Shown: positions 27,173 to 41,897 of the stretch, piece by piece
Layout of the letters: each line of letters starts with the position of its first letter
Numbering within the stretch: position 1 is the stretch's first letter
From: Pseudomonas chlororaphis
GTDB taxonomy: Bacteria > Pseudomonadota > Gammaproteobacteria > Pseudomonadales > Pseudomonadaceae
Length of the DNA: 64,000 bases
Reading direction: 5' to 3'
Assembly: GCF_000783395.1 (NCBI RefSeq)
Contig: NZ_JSFK01000004.1
Location: 70,765 to 134,764, forward strand
Made by a program: the position numbers and the translations under genes
Notes under the pieces: generated by a model
Told to the model about the DNA's origin: nothing
What the model saw: the letters and a program-made list of their open reading frames with translations, nothing else
Database searches by the model: none

Positions 27173-27954
27173 TGAAAAAGTTATTTTTTGCTCTGATTTT
27201 TGCTGCGTTGCCTGTCCTGTCTTTCGCCGCTGAACACGGTGGTCCGGAGCTGGAAAAAGTCGACATCGATGTCTCCGATAAAGCTGCCCTGCAGGATGGT
27301 GCGCGCACCTTTGCCAACTACTGCATGGGTTGCCACAGTGCCAAATTCCAGCGTTACGAGCGGGTTGCCGATGATCTCGGTGTTCCACACGAACTGATGC
27401 TGGAGAAGCTGGTGTTCACCGGCGCCAAGATTGGCGATCACATGAACATCGGTATGCAACCGGCTGACGCCAAGACCTGGTTCGGCGCAGCGCCACCGGA
27501 CCTGACCCTGGTGGCTCGTGTGCGTGGCACTGACTGGCTCTACGGTTACCTGAAGTCGTTCTACGAAGATCCGGCGCGTCCGTGGGGCGTGAACAACAAG
27601 GTCTTCCCGAACGTCGGCATGCCTAACGTGCTGGTCGGTCTGCAAGGTCGCCAGGTTGTTGGCTGCAAGCAAGTACAGATCGTCGAAGACGGCAAGAAGC
27701 AATATGATCCGCTGACCGGTACGCCTCTGACTCATGAAGCGTGCGATCAGCTGACCATCGTGCCGAAATCCGGTGCTCTGAACGAAGAGCAGTTCGATGA
27801 GAAGGTCAAGAATCTGGTAACCTTCCTGGCTTACTCGGCTAACCCGGTTAAGCTGCAACATCAGCGCATCGGTACTTATGTCTTGCTGTACCTGGCGTTC
27901 TTCTTTGTGTTCGCCTACCTGCTCAAGCGTGAATACTGGAAAGACGTGCACTGA
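27172..27954 (+). CDS. petC: Cytochrome c1 subunit of the bc1 complex
   Basis: A 260-residue cytochrome c1 with a signal peptide (about 1–20), the heme-attachment CMGCH near residues 52–56, a methionine-ligand region near NIGMQPADAKTWFGAAPPD, and a C-terminal membrane anchor near 230–252. It completes petABC and passes electrons to soluble cytochromes c. Confidence 0.97.
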   Translation: MKKLFFALIFAALPVLSFAAEHGGPELEKVDIDVSDKAALQDGARTFANYCMGCHSAKFQRYERVADDLGVPHELMLEKLVFTGAKIGDHMNIGMQPADAKTWFGAAPPDLTLVARVRGTDWLYGYLKSFYEDPARPWGVNNKVFPNVGMPNVLVGLQGRQVVGCKQVQIVEDGKKQYDPLTGTPLTHEACDQLTIVPKSGALNEEQFDEKVKNLVTFLAYSANPVKLQHQRIGTYVLLYLAFFFVFAYLLKREYWKDVH

Positions 27955-27979
27955 TACGCTTCAAGCATTGCTGTTAATC

Positions 27980-28063
27980 GCGCGCGCCCAAGGGCGCCTC
28001 CAATAACGCAACGTCTGGTCAGCCAGAGGTTGCGGGAGGCGCCCTCTGGGCGCGCGCGTTTTT
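27980..28063 (+). terminator. Very long hairpin terminator between petC and sspA
   Basis: CGCGCGCGCCC…GGCGCCTCC is answered by GGAGGCGCC…GGGCGCGCGCG, giving more than 20 paired bases. A second inner stem (GCAACGTCTGG / CCAGAGGTTGC) lies within, and a T-run follows. It would end petABC transcription shortly before sspA. Confidence 0.85.
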
Positions 28064-28100
28064 CCGGTTCCGATAATTTCAACAAGCGAGGAGGATCGCC

Positions 28101-28718
28101 ATGGGCGTGACCAATCGGTTGGCCTGTTACTCCGACCCCGCCGACCACTATTCCCACCGAGTGCGCATTGTGCTTGCAGAGAAGGGTGTCAGCGCCGAGA
28201 TCATTTATGTGGAAGCTGGTCGCCAGCCGCCTAAACTGATTGAGGTGAACCCTTACGGCAGTCTGCCGACGCTGGTCGATCGTGACCTGGCGTTGTGGGA
28301 GTCGACCGTGGTGATGGAATATCTGGATGAGCGTTACCCGCACCCGCCGTTGATGCCGGTTTACCCGGTGGCGCGTGCCAACAGCCGCCTGCTGATTCAT
28401 CGTATTCAGCGCGACTGGTGTGGTCTGGTGGATCTGATTCTGGATCCCAAGTCCAAGGAGGCCGCGCGTGTCGTGGCGCGCAAGGAATTGCGTGAAAGCC
28501 TGACGGGCGTGTCGCCGCTGTTCGCCGACAAGCCGTTCTTCCTTAGTGAGGAACAAAGTCTGGTGGATTGCTGCCTATTACCAATACTCTGGCGTTTGCC
28601 GATTCTGGGTATTGAACTGCCGCGGCCAGCCAAGCCGCTGCTTGATTATATGGAGCGCTCGTTTGCGCGTGAGGCTTTCCAGGCGAGTCTGTCTGGTGTC
28701 GAACGCGATATGCGCTAA
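28101..28718 (+). CDS. sspA: Stringent starvation protein A
   Basis: A 205-residue protein with a glutathione-S-transferase-like fold that binds RNA polymerase and adjusts transcription in stationary phase and stress. The N-terminal thioredoxin-like part begins [17 protein letters not shown], lacking the catalytic residue of true transferases as SspA proteins do. A GAGGA ribosome site precedes the ATG. It is followed after 16 bases by sspB, the usual operon. Confidence 0.95.
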   Translation: MGVTNRLACYSDPADHYSHRVRIVLAEKGVSAEIIYVEAGRQPPKLIEVNPYGSLPTLVDRDLALWESTVVMEYLDERYPHPPLMPVYPVARANSRLLIHRIQRDWCGLVDLILDPKSKEAARVVARKELRESLTGVSPLFADKPFFLSEEQSLVDCCLLPILWRLPILGIELPRPAKPLLDYMERSFAREAFQASLSGVERDMR

Positions 28719-28734
28719 GGCTTAAGGAGCCGCT

Positions 28735-29148
28735 ATGAACTCCAGTCGACCTTATCTGGTCCGCGCGCTCTACGAGTGGATTGTTGATAACGATTGCACC
28801 CCGCACATGCTGGTCAACTCTGAATACCCGGCGGTGCAGGTGCCGCAGGGTTTCGCCAGTGACGGGCAGATTGTCCTGAATATCTCGCCGAGTGCCGTGC
28901 GTCATCTGCACATGGACAACGACGTAGTGACCTTTGAAGGTCGCTTCGGTGGTGTTCCGCACAGCTTGTACGTGCCGATCAGCGCGATCCTGGGGATCTA
29001 CGCCCGGGAGAACGGTCAGGGCATGGTGTTCGATCTCGAGTCGCCGATGGATGACGAAGAAGAGATCGAGTCGGATGATGACTTGCCGCCACCGGACAGC
29101 GAGCCGCCGCGCCCTAGCGGCCGGCCAAGCCTGAAAGTGGTGAAGTAA
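28735..29148 (+). CDS. sspB: ClpXP adaptor SspB
   Basis: A 137-residue adaptor that delivers ssrA-tagged proteins to ClpXP. The folded domain covers about residues 1–105. An acidic and proline-rich linker follows, and the C-terminal GRPSLKVVK tail is the ClpX-docking module. Second gene of sspAB. Confidence 0.95.
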   Translation: MNSSRPYLVRALYEWIVDNDCTPHMLVNSEYPAVQVPQGFASDGQIVLNISPSAVRHLHMDNDVVTFEGRFGGVPHSLYVPISAILGIYARENGQGMVFDLESPMDDEEEIESDDDLPPPDSEPPRPSGRPSLKVVK

Positions 29149-29149
29149 T

Positions 29150-29181
29150 AAAAAAGGCGATCCGGATGGATCGCCTTTTTT
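29150..29181. terminator. Bidirectional terminator between sspB and dolP
   Basis: AAAAGGCGATCC and GGATCGCCTTTT form a stem with A/T runs on both sides, serving the convergent sspAB and dolP transcripts. Confidence 0.9.
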
Positions 29182-29199
29182 GTGTGCGCGTTTCAGCTA

Positions 29200-30834
<1,635 letters not shown>

Positions 30835-30835
<1 letters not shown>

Positions 30836-32646
30836 CAGCGCGGGGTGTCCGGCAGGCGCTGGACCTGGCCGCTGACGAACTGCGCCCAGGGCAATTGACG
30901 CACGACGCGCTGGGTCTGGGTCATGCCGAGGCTGCCCGACTCACCGTCGATGCGGCTGTCCGGCAGAGCCTTGAGTTGACCCAGGCGCGGAGCCAGACGA
31001 TAGGCATCCACACCCATCGCGTACAGGCGGCCGAGGCTGCCGGCGGCTTGTGGCCACTGCGCAACCACTTGCTGACGCAGTGGATCGCTGTTGTCCAGCA
31101 ACCATGGGGTCTCGCAGAAGCGAATGCCGTTCATGTCGTTGTACTGGTTGACGTCGCCACTGGCGCTGTAAACGTGCGAGGTCGCGTAAACCGGAACGTC
31201 GCCTGCGTACTGGAAGTTCAGGGTCGGCTTGATCTGCTGCGCCTGTTGTGGCGTGGCGGCGAGGAAGATGAATTCGATGTCCTGACGACGCGAAGGCTGC
31301 GCGGCGACGTTAGTGCCGGCGGCATTTTGCAGGCTCTTGGCGCGGGCTTCGCTCTGACGCAGTTGGAACATGTCAGCGATCTGCTGGGCCAGTTGCACCG
31401 GCTGATCAACGCGTTCGGTGGCGACGATGCTGCCACCGTTAGCCTGCCAGTCCTGGCTGAACGCACGCAGGACACGGTCGCCCCATTCGCCTTTCGGCAC
31501 CATGATCGCGGCGCGGTGCAGGCCATCGGCGCGGGCACGGCGCGAAACTTCGCGGGCTTCGTCTTCAGCGGCCAGACCAAACTGGAACAGTTGCGCCGGG
31601 CCTTGATCGCCTTCGCTGTAGTTCAGGGCGAGGGTGGTGATCGGCAGTTGCGGGCGGGTGCTGAGTTGTTTGACCAGTGGTTTTTCCAGCGGGCCGACGA
31701 CCAGTTGCACGCCATCAGCCTGCGCCTTGCGGTAGAACTCGTCCATCGAGGTCAGTTTCGAGCTGTCATAGAACTCGATCGCTGGCGGCTTTTGCCCGGC
31801 CTGTTGAGCCTGGTAGTGCGCAGCCATGAAGCCTTCACGCAGTGCCTTGCCGACGGCGGCCAATTGACCGTCCTGCGGCAGCAGCAGGGCGATTTTGCTC
31901 AGCGGCTGGCTGGCCAGTTCCTTGAGCTTGGTCAGTGGCAGCGGCAGGTTGATTGCGGCAGGGTGTTTTGGATTCTGCGCGCGCCAGGTGTCGATCGCGG
32001 CTTGCTGCTGTTCCAGGGTGCCAGCGGATTTCACTGCCATGGCCAGGGCCATCCAGCCGCCGAGGTCGTCGGTGCTGTTCGGTTGCAGTTGGTCGCTTGG
32101 CAGCGAACCAATCAGGGTCCAGATCGCTTCGTGGTTCTTGCTCGCGGCTTCGCCTTGCAGCATCGGCGCGATAAACACGCGCTCGCGGGCGGCAGCCAGA
32201 GTCTGGCCATCGGCTTCAAGGGCGCGGGCGTGAACGGTGCCGGTGCGTACTTGCTGCTCTTCAGGCATCTCGCCCAAGTGTTGCAGGCTTGGATGGCTCA
32301 GGGCCGTCAGCGCGGCTTTCGGCTGATTGCGGGTCATGGCCAGTTCGGCATTCAGCGTGCTGGCAAAAATCTGCTGGCCGGGCTTGAGTTGCTCCATCGG
32401 CACTTGTTGCAGGATTTGCGCGGACTGACCGGCATTGCCCTGACGGTAAGCCAGATCCGCAGCACTCAGGCGCAGCAGGGCGGCTTTTTCCGGGGTTTTC
32501 GCCTGGCTAGCCTGTTCGAGCAGTTGCTCGATGCTGGCATCCGGGGTCCGTGGAAGTTCGCCAAGGCTGGAGGAAGGGGAGCTGGCGCAAGCCGCCAACA
32601 AGGCAGCGAGGCAGAGGGCAGTGAACAGCCGCAGGCAAGCGATCAT
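30835..32646 (-). CDS. lpoA: Penicillin-binding protein activator LpoA
   Basis: A 603-residue outer-membrane lipoprotein that activates the class A penicillin-binding protein PBP1a. The signal ends in a lipobox (LAALLAAC, cysteine near residue 20). An N-terminal TPR-like domain covers about 35–270, and the C-terminal part (about 275–590) has the periplasmic-binding-protein fold (KIALLLPQDGQLAAVGKALREG). It heads the lpoA–yraN–diaA–dolP operon and is divergent from rsmI. Confidence 0.92.
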
Positions 32647-32856
32647 GTAAGTGTTCCTGATACTCGATCAAATTAGCGTCGAATTGTACCCAAGCACTGG
32701 CCGGGGCGCGATGTTACTGGCGTGAATCGGACGATTTAGCTGGAGTAAATGTTGCGGCGGCGCACAACTGTGCGCAAAACCAGGGTGGGTCGAGGCGCGT
32801 CGGCAGCCTCGTGTCGCGCTACAATGGCCGCTTTTACCGATCACGAGGTGTGCGCT

Positions 32857-33729
32857 TTGACTGCTCCAGGTTCCCTGAATTCCGCTGCTGGCTCGCTTTA
32901 TGTGGTGGCGACGCCCATCGGCAACCTGGACGACATCAGCGCCCGGGCATTGAAGATCCTCCGCGAAGTGGCGCTGATCGCTGCCGAAGACACCCGTCAC
33001 TCGGCGCGCCTGATGCAGCACTTCGGGATCGGCACGCCGTTGGCTGCGTGTCACGAACACAATGAACGAGATGAAGGTAGCCGCTTTATTACCCGTCTGC
33101 TGGCGGGCGATAACGTCGCGCTGATTTCCGATGCCGGTACGCCGCTGATTTCCGATCCGGGTTATCACCTGGTGCGACAGGCGCGGGCGGCCGGGATCAA
33201 TGTAGTCCCTGTGCCCGGCGCTTGTGCGCTTATCGCGGCGTTGTCGGCGGCGGGTCTGCCGTCTGACCGCTTCATCTTTGAAGGCTTCCTTCCAGCCAAG
33301 TCGGTTGGGCGCAAGGCGCGACTGGAAGCGGTTAAAGAAGAGCCGCGCACGCTGATCTTTTACGAAGCTCCGCACCGCATTCTTGAATGTCTGCAGGATA
33401 TGGAGGCAGTGTTTGGTGGAGAGCGCCAGGCATTGCTCGCTCGTGAAATCACCAAAACCTTTGAAACGCTAAAAGGTCTGCCATTGGCTGAGTTGCGTGC
33501 GTTCGTCGAATCCGACAGCAATCAGCAACGCGGCGAATGCGTGGTGTTGGTGGCTGGCTGGACCGCGCCGGAGTCTGAAGGCGCCGTGAGTAGCGAGGCG
33601 ATGCGCATCCTCGATCTGCTCCTCGAAGAAATGCCGCTCAAGCGTGCCGCCGCGTTGGCAGCGCAGATCACCGGTGAACGTAAAAACGTGCTGTATCAGG
33701 TCGCGCTGGATAAACAGAAAGGCGTGTAA
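32857..33729 (+). CDS. rsmI: 16S rRNA (cytidine1402-2'-O)-methyltransferase RsmI
   Basis: A 290-residue SAM-dependent methyltransferase of the tetrapyrrole methylase fold that modifies C1402 in the ribosomal decoding centre. Motifs LYVVATPIGNLDDIS near the start, AAEDTRHS, ISDAGTPLISDPG and VPVPGAC are all present. The TTG at 32857 (MTAPGSLNS) is chosen because GAGG lies 8 bases upstream. A GTG at 32848 is an alternative; the ATG at 32749 is too far upstream for the family. Confidence 0.92.
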   Translation: MTAPGSLNSAAGSLYVVATPIGNLDDISARALKILREVALIAAEDTRHSARLMQHFGIGTPLAACHEHNERDEGSRFITRLLAGDNVALISDAGTPLISDPGYHLVRQARAAGINVVPVPGACALIAALSAAGLPSDRFIFEGFLPAKSVGRKARLEAVKEEPRTLIFYEAPHRILECLQDMEAVFGGERQALLAREITKTFETLKGLPLAELRAFVESDSNQQRGECVVLVAGWTAPESEGAVSSEAMRILDLLLEEMPLKRAAALAAQITGERKNVLYQVALDKQKGV

Positions 33730-33801
33730 GCCGTCGCCCATAGCGGTCTTGAGGCTTTTAGCGCTTGTTCTTCGGGCGCTCTGCCGTTAACCTTCGCGGC
33801 G

Positions 33802-34157
33802 GAGAGTCGATCGGACAGTCGCTGCCCTCTATGAAAATTAGGGGGGGGAGGAAAGTCCGGGCTCCATAGGGCGAAGTGCCAGGTAATGCCTGGGAGGCGT
33901 GAGCCTACGGAAAGTGCCACAGAAAATAACCGCCTAAGCGCTTCGGCGCCGGTAAGGGTGAAAAGGTGCGGTAAGAGCGCACCGCACGTCTGGCAACAGT
34001 TCGTGGCTAGGTAAACCCCACTTGGAGCAAGACCAAATAGGGTCCCAAGGCGTGGCCCGCGCTGGGACCGGGTAGGTTGCTAAAGATGTCCAGTGATGGC
34101 CATCGTAGACGAATGACTGTTCAAGACAGAACCCGGCTTACAGATCGACTCTCCACC
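33802..34157 (+). ncRNA. rnpB: RNase P RNA (class A)
   Basis: The catalytic RNA of RNase P, which matures tRNA 5' ends. The conserved GAGGAAAGTCCGGGCTCC block (about 33848–33866), the ACAGAAA segment and the closing AGACAGAACCCGGCTTACAG segment are present. The first and last bases (AGAGTCGATC… and GATCGACTCT) pair to form helix P1. The position between rsmI and mraZ is standard in Pseudomonas. A short T-rich stretch after 34157 may end transcription. Confidence 0.96.
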
Positions 34158-34159
34158 TT

Positions 34160-34454
34160 TTTCTTTCCCTGCTTGAATCATTGGCAACAGGGCTGTGTAA
34201 TATCAGCAGGCCTGGGCTGAAAGTTCGGCAGCGGCAAACGCAGTAATAGCCATTTCCCACCTTGCTTCAATCAACAGCAGAAGCGCTTTTGTAATACCGA
34301 AAAAATCTTACTCTTAACAAATTACTTTAACTTTCGAGCGCAGCTATCAGTGCTGCATCAAGTTATGGGTCGAAAGTCTCCGCCAGATTGTCGTTACTCC
34401 TCCTTTTATGCTCCTAAATCTCCGTTCTGTAAGGGTTTTCCTTTAATCCGCGCC
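34160..34454 (+). other. Intergenic stretch between rnpB and the mraZ promoter
   Basis: About 295 bases without a supported gene. It is more AT-rich than the flanking genes, and no strong hairpin or ORF was recognised. It may carry further upstream control of the dcw cluster. Confidence 0.5.
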
Positions 34455-34484
34455 TTGACGGTGTGGTGGGCGCATTCCTATAGT
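34455..34484 (+). promoter_or_regulatory. Sigma-70 promoter of the dcw cluster (Pmra)
   Basis: TTGACG (34455–34460) and TATAGT (34479–34484) are separated by 18 bases, about 75 bases before mraZ. The MraZ boxes lie just downstream, so bound MraZ would cover the start of transcription. Confidence 0.75.
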
Positions 34485-34491
34485 GTGCGCA

Positions 34492-34518
34492 AGTGGCGGA
34501 AAGTGGCATGAAGTGGGT
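34492..34518 (+). promoter_or_regulatory. MraZ-binding repeats
   Basis: Three copies of AGTGG begin at 34492, 34502 and 34512, with exact 10-base spacing (one helical turn). This matches the known architecture of MraZ operators: three short G-rich repeats separated by five bases. Autorepression of mraZ and the dcw cluster is expected. Confidence 0.8.
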
Positions 34519-34558
34519 TTTTTGAGCTCAAAACGATAAAAATTGGAGAAACGCAGAC

Positions 34559-35014
34559 GTGTTTCGCGGAGCTAACGCTATCAGTCTCGACGCAAAGGGC
34601 CGTCTCGCTATGCCGAGTCGGTACCGTGACGAGCTCGATTCGCGCAGTTCCGGCCAATTGATCGTGACCATTGATGCCGTTGATCCGTGTTTGTGTGTCT
34701 ATCCGCTCGACGAGTGGGAAATTATTGAAACCAAGTTGCGCGCACTCCCTTCGCTTCGCGAAGAGAACCGCCGCTTGCAGCGTTTATTGATCGGCAACGC
34801 CGTCGACCTCGAGCTCGATGGCAGTGGCCGTTTTCTGGTTCCACCGCGTTTGCGCGAATACGCCAAGCTGGATAAGCGCGCGATGCTGGTAGGCCAACTG
34901 AACAAGTTCCAATTGTGGGACGAGGATGCATGGAACGCGGTATCTGCCGCTGACCTTGCTGCTATTCAACAACCGGGCGCGATGCCTGATGAACTGCGTG
35001 ATTTGATCCTGTGA
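34559..35014 (+). CDS. mraZ: Transcriptional regulator MraZ
   Basis: A 151-residue DNA-binding protein with two tandem AbrB-like half-domains, each with the DxxGRxxxPxRxR signature ([13 protein letters not shown] near 12–24 and [13 protein letters not shown] near 88–100). It forms a ring and represses the mra promoter. The GTG start at 34559 has GGAG 11 bases upstream. The stop overlaps the rsmH GTG start by four bases. Confidence 0.95.
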   Translation: MFRGANAISLDAKGRLAMPSRYRDELDSRSSGQLIVTIDAVDPCLCVYPLDEWEIIETKLRALPSLREENRRLQRLLIGNAVDLELDGSGRFLVPPRLREYAKLDKRAMLVGQLNKFQLWDEDAWNAVSAADLAAIQQPGAMPDELRDLIL

Positions 35015-35954
35015 CTATTGATAGCGGCTTTAACCACATCACCGTACTGCTTGACGAAGCCGTCGAGGCTCTCGCCGTACGTCCTGATGGCTGCTATCTG
35101 GACGGCACGTTCGGGCGCGGCGGACACAGCCGGCTGATCCTCAGCCAGCTCGGCACGGACGGTCGGCTCATCGGATTCGACAAAGATCCACAAGCGATTG
35201 CCACCGGGCAAACGCTAGCGGCCGAAGACGGCCGCTTTGTCGTTGTGCAGCGCAGCTTTGCCGAGCTCGGTTCGGTGGTTGCCGAGCAAGGTCTGAGCGG
35301 CAAGGTCAGCGGCATTTTGCTTGACCTCGGCGTGTCTTCGCCGCAGCTCGACGACGCTGAGCGCGGCTTCAGTTTCCTCAACGACGGCCCGCTGGACATG
35401 CGCATGGATCCGTCCCGTGGCATCAGCGCGGCCGAATTCGTCAACACCGCGCCGGCTGAAGAAATCGCCCGGGTGTTCAAGGAATACGGCGAAGAACGTT
35501 TCTCCGGTCGTATGGCTCGCGCGGTCGCCGAACGTCGCGATATCAAGCCGTTCGAGCGCACCGCCGATCTGGCTGAAGTGTTGAAAGTCGCCAACCCGGC
35601 ATGGGAAAAAGGCAAGAACCCGGCGACCCGTGCCTTTCAGGGTTTGCGCATTCACGTCAACAACGAACTGGGTGATCTGGAAGCCGGCCTCGAAGCCGCA
35701 CTGGACGCTCTGGAAGTTGGCGGCCGTCTGGTGGTGATCAGCTTCCACTCGCTGGAAGACCGCATCGTCAAACTGTTCATGCGCAAGCTGGTGAAAGGCG
35801 AAGCCGACAACCTGCCGCGCAACCTGCCGGTTCGCCATGTCGCGTTCGAACCGAAAATCAAAGTCCATGGCAAAGCGCAGACGGCCTCCGACGCCGAACT
35901 CAAAGCCAACCCACGTTCCCGTAGCGCCGTCATGCGCGTCGCGGAGAAGTTGCG

Positions 35955-35958
<4 letters not shown>
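35011..35958 (+). CDS. rsmH: 16S rRNA (cytosine1402-N4)-methyltransferase RsmH
   Basis: A 315-residue SAM-dependent enzyme that methylates the base of C1402, the same nucleotide whose ribose is modified by RsmI nearby. The SAM site [10 protein letters not shown] is near residues 31–40; [11 protein letters not shown] and the SFHSLEDR motif follow. It starts with GTG overlapping mraZ and ends overlapping ftsL. Confidence 0.96.
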
Positions 35959-37986
<2,028 letters not shown>

Positions 37987-37987
<1 letters not shown>

Positions 37988-39450
37988 TGTCATTAAGTCT
38001 GAACAAGATATTCCCCCACGCCGGCCACGATCTGTTGATCCGTGAACTGGCGCTGGACAGCCGCAACGTACGTGCGGGCGATTTGTTCCTCGCAGTACCC
38101 GGCGGCAAATTCGACGGCCGTGCGCACATTGCCGATGCTCTGGCGCGCGGCGCTGCCGCTGTGGCGTATGAAGTGGAAGGTGCCACCGTGCTGCCGATCA
38201 CCGACGTGCCACTGATTCCGGTCAAAGGTCTGGCGGCGCAGCTGTCGGACATTGCCGGGCGTTTTTACGGTGAGCCAAGCCATCACCTGAATCTGATTGG
38301 CGTGACCGGCACCAACGGCAAGACCAGCGTGACCCAGCTGGTTGCGCAGGCGCTGGATCTGCTCGGTCAGCATTGCGGCATCGTCGGGACCTTGGGTTCC
38401 GGCTTCTATGGCGCACTGCAAAGCGGTCTGCACACCACGCCGAATCCGATCGCCGTACAAGCAACGTTGGGCGACCTGAAAAAGGCCGGCGCCAAAGCTG
38501 TGGCCATGGAAGTGTCGTCCCACGGTCTGGATCAGGGTCGCGTCACGGCGCTAGCGTTCGACGTCGCGGTGATGACCAACCTGTCCCGCGATCACCTGGA
38601 TTATCACGGCAGCATGGAGGCGTACGCCGAGGCCAAGGCCAAGCTGTTCGCCTGGAATGATCTGAAGTGCCGCGTGGTCAACCTCGACGACGATTTCGGC
38701 CGGCAACTGGCCGCTGAAAAACGTGAATCGCGCTTGATCACCTACAGCCTGCTCGACAGCAGCGCTTACCTGTTCTGCCGCGAAGCGCAGTTTGACGACC
38801 ACGGTGTGCGCGCCACATTGGTGACGCCGCAGGGCGAGCATCATCTGCGCAGCACACTGCTCGGCCGTTTCAACCTGAGCAACGTACTGGCAGCCGTCGG
38901 CGCCTTGCTCGGTCTGGATTACGCGCTCGACGAAATTCTCAAAGTACTGCCGAAACTCGAAGGCCCGGCCGGGCGCATGCAGCGTCTCGGCGGTGGCACT
39001 CAGCCGTTGGTAGTGGTCGATTACGCGCACACCCCGGATGCGCTGGAAAAAGTCCTGAGCGCATTGCGCCCGCACGTCAAAGGTCAACTGCTGTGCCTGT
39101 TCGGCTGCGGCGGTGACCGTGATCGCGGCAAGCGTCCATTGATGGCCGAAGTGGTCGAGCGTCTGGCCGATCAGGTGCTGGTCACCGACGACAACCCGCG
39201 TACTGAAGATCCGGCAGTGATTTTCGATGACATCCGCGCCGGTTTCACGGCTGTGGATAAAGTCACCTTCGTCGCCGGCCGTGGTCAGGCGATTGCGCAA
39301 CTGATTGCCGGCGCGTCCGCCGATGACGTGATTGTTCTGGCCGGTAAAGGTCACGAGGACTATCAGGAAATCAACGGCGAGCGCCACGCTTTCTCCGATC
39401 TGGTCGAGGCCGATCACGCCCTGACCGCTTGGGAGGTGGCCCATGCTTAA
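37987..39450 (+). CDS. murE: UDP-MurNAc-tripeptide synthetase MurE
   Basis: A 487-residue cytoplasmic Mur ligase that adds meso-diaminopimelate to UDP-MurNAc-L-Ala-D-Glu. The P-loop GTNGKTSVTQ is near residues 107–116. The DDNPRTEDP motif near 398–406 is the diaminopimelate-specificity loop, which predicts DAP-type peptidoglycan. Its end overlaps murF by eight bases. Confidence 0.96.
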
Positions 39451-40810
39451 GGCCCTGAAACTCAGCGAACTGACCAACGCACTCGATGCACGTTTGATCG
39501 CTGCTGATGCCAGTTTCGACGGTGTCAGCATCGACAGCCGTGCGATCCAGCCAGGCCAACTGTTTATTGCGTTGACCGGCCCGCGATTCGACGGTCATGA
39601 CTATTTGAATGACGTCGCTGGTAAAGGCGCCGTGGCTGCGCTGGTCGAGCGTGAAGTCGCCGACAGCACCCTGCCGCAACTGCTGGTCAAAGACACCCGT
39701 CAGGCCCTCGGCCAGTTGGGCGCGCTGAACCGTGCCGCGTTCACTCAGCCAGTCGCCGCGATCACTGGTTCCAGCGGCAAGACCACCGTCAAGGAAATGC
39801 TCGCGAGCATCCTGCGCACGCGCGGCCCGGTGCTGGCGACCCGTGGCAACTTGAATAATGACCTCGGCGCGCCGCTGACCCTGCTCGAACTGGCCCCGGA
39901 ACACACCTCGGCGGTCATCGAACTGGGCGCCTCGCGTCTGGGCGAAATCGCTTACACCGTTGGCTTGACCAAGCCACACGTAGCGATCCTGAACAATGCC
40001 GGCACCGCGCACGTCGGTGAGTTTGGCGGCCCGGAAAAAATCGTCGAAGCCAAAGGCGAAATCATCGACGGGCTGGCAGCCGATGGCGTCGCCGTGCTCA
40101 ATCTCGATGACAAAGCCTTCGGCATCTGGAAGACCCGTGCCGGCGTGCGCAAAGTGCTGACCTTCGCCCTGAGCAACGCTCAGGCGGATTTCTACGCCAG
40201 CGACTTGAGCACCGATGCCCGTGGTTGCCCGGCTTTCAATCTGCACACACCTGAAGGTGTCGAGCGCGTTCAACTGAACCTGCTCGGCACCCACAACGTC
40301 GCCAACTCCATGGCCGCCGCCGCTGCCGCTCACGCCTTGGGCGTGTCGCTGTTCGGCATCGCCACCGGGCTTGGCGCAGTACAACCGGTCAAGGGCCGCA
40401 CCGTCGCGCAGCTGGCGAAGAACGGCATGCGCGTGATCGATGACACTTACAACGCAAACCCCACCTCGATGTGCGCGGCCGTTGATATACTCGCCGGCTT
40501 TTCCGGCCGCACCGTCCTGGTGCTCGGAGATATCGGCGAGTTGGGCGATTGGGCGGAGCAGGGGCACCGCGACGTGGGCGAGTACGCCCGGGGCAAGGTT
40601 TCCGCGCTTTACGCAGTCGGGCCAAACATGGTTCACGCCGTAAACGCTTTCGGTGAACAGGCGCACCACTTCGGCACGCAAGCCGAGCTGATTCAGGCCC
40701 TCGACGCCGAGCAGGACACAAACACCACCATTTTGATCAAGGGTTCGCGCAGTGCAGCGATGGAAAACATCGTTGCGGCTCTGTGCGGGTCCAGTCTGGA
40801 GAAACATTAA
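39443..40810 (+). CDS. murF: UDP-MurNAc-pentapeptide synthetase MurF
   Basis: A 455-residue Mur ligase adding D-Ala-D-Ala to complete the UDP-MurNAc-pentapeptide. The P-loop [11 protein letters not shown] is near residues 108–118, and the ligase central domain includes [10 protein letters not shown] and [25 protein letters not shown] motif, typical of MurF, follows near 333–345. The stop overlaps the mraY ATG by one base. Confidence 0.96.
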   Translation: MLKALKLSELTNALDARLIAADASFDGVSIDSRAIQPGQLFIALTGPRFDGHDYLNDVAGKGAVAALVEREVADSTLPQLLVKDTRQALGQLGALNRAAFTQPVAAITGSSGKTTVKEMLASILRTRGPVLATRGNLNNDLGAPLTLLELAPEHTSAVIELGASRLGEIAYTVGLTKPHVAILNNAGTAHVGEFGGPEKIVEAKGEIIDGLAADGVAVLNLDDKAFGIWKTRAGVRKVLTFALSNAQADFYASDLSTDARGCPAFNLHTPEGVERVQLNLLGTHNVANSMAAAAAAHALGVSLFGIATGLGAVQPVKGRTVAQLAKNGMRVIDDTYNANPTSMCAAVDILAGFSGRTVLVLGDIGELGDWAEQGHRDVGEYARGKVSALYAVGPNMVHAVNAFGEQAHHFGTQAELIQALDAEQDTNTTILIKGSRSAAMENIVAALCGSSLEKH

Positions 40811-41892
40811 TGCTGCTGCTGCTAGCGGAGTATCTGCAACAGTTCTACAAAGGCTTCGCGGTCTTTCAGTACCTGACCCTGCGCGGGATCCTCGGTGTGC
40901 TGACCGCGCTGGTTTTGTCGCTGTGCTATGGCCCGTGGATGATCCGCACTTTGCAGAACCGTCAGATCGGTCAATCCGTGCGTAACGATGGTCCGCAATC
41001 GCACCTGTCCAAGTCGGGTACGCCGACCATGGGCGGCGCACTGATTCTGTCTTCGATCGGCGTCAGCACTCTGCTTTGGGCTGACCTGAGCAACCGCTAC
41101 GTCTGGACTGTTTTGTTGGTGACTCTGTTGTTCGGCGCCATCGGCTGGGTCGACGATTACCGCAAAGTCATCGAGAAGAACTCGCGTGGCTTGCCGAGCC
41201 GCTGGAAGTATTTCTGGCAGTCGGTGTTTGGCCTCGGCGCGGCGATCTTCCTTTATATGACTGCTTCCACCCCGGTGGAAACCACGCTGATCCTGCCGAT
41301 GCTCAAGGACTACAGCATTCCGTTGGGCCTCGGTTTCATCGTGCTGACTTACTTTGTGATCGTCGGTTCGAGCAACGCGGTCAACCTGACTGACGGTCTC
41401 GATGGCCTGGCAATCATGCCGACCGTGATGGTCGGCGGTGGCCTCGGCATCTTCTGCTACCTGTCGGGTAACGTGAAATTCGCTGAATACCTGCTGATTC
41501 CTTATGTGCCGGGCGCGGGCGAACTGATCGTGTTCTGTGGCGCGCTGATCGGTGCCGGCCTCGGCTTCCTGTGGTTCAACACCTATCCGGCGCAAGTGTT
41601 CATGGGCGACGTCGGTGCACTGGCACTCGGCGCGGCACTGGGCACCATCGCGGTGATCGTCCGTCAGGAAATCGTCCTGTTCATCATGGGCGGCGTGTTC
41701 GTGATGGAAACCCTGTCAGTCGTCATTCAGGTTGCTTCCTTTAAGCTGACCGGTCGCCGTGTGTTCCGCATGGCACCGATACACCACCATTTTGAACTCA
41801 AGGGCTGGCCCGAGCCGCGCGTGATCGTCCGTTTCTGGATCATCACCGTGATTCTCGTGCTGATCGGCCTTGCCACCCTGAAGCTGAGGTAG
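40810..41892 (+). CDS. mraY: Phospho-MurNAc-pentapeptide translocase MraY
   Basis: A 360-residue polytopic membrane enzyme that transfers phospho-MurNAc-pentapeptide to undecaprenyl phosphate, making lipid I. Landmarks: [14 protein letters not shown] with catalytic aspartates near 115, the NLTDGLDGL motif near 190–198 and the [10 protein letters not shown] loop near 322–331. The start [11 protein letters not shown] at 40810 is the family start. Confidence 0.96.
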   Translation: MLLLLAEYLQQFYKGFAVFQYLTLRGILGVLTALVLSLCYGPWMIRTLQNRQIGQSVRNDGPQSHLSKSGTPTMGGALILSSIGVSTLLWADLSNRYVWTVLLVTLLFGAIGWVDDYRKVIEKNSRGLPSRWKYFWQSVFGLGAAIFLYMTASTPVETTLILPMLKDYSIPLGLGFIVLTYFVIVGSSNAVNLTDGLDGLAIMPTVMVGGGLGIFCYLSGNVKFAEYLLIPYVPGAGELIVFCGALIGAGLGFLWFNTYPAQVFMGDVGALALGAALGTIAVIVRQEIVLFIMGGVFVMETLSVVIQVASFKLTGRRVFRMAPIHHHFELKGWPEPRVIVRFWIITVILVLIGLATLKLR

Positions 41893-41897
41893 AACGA

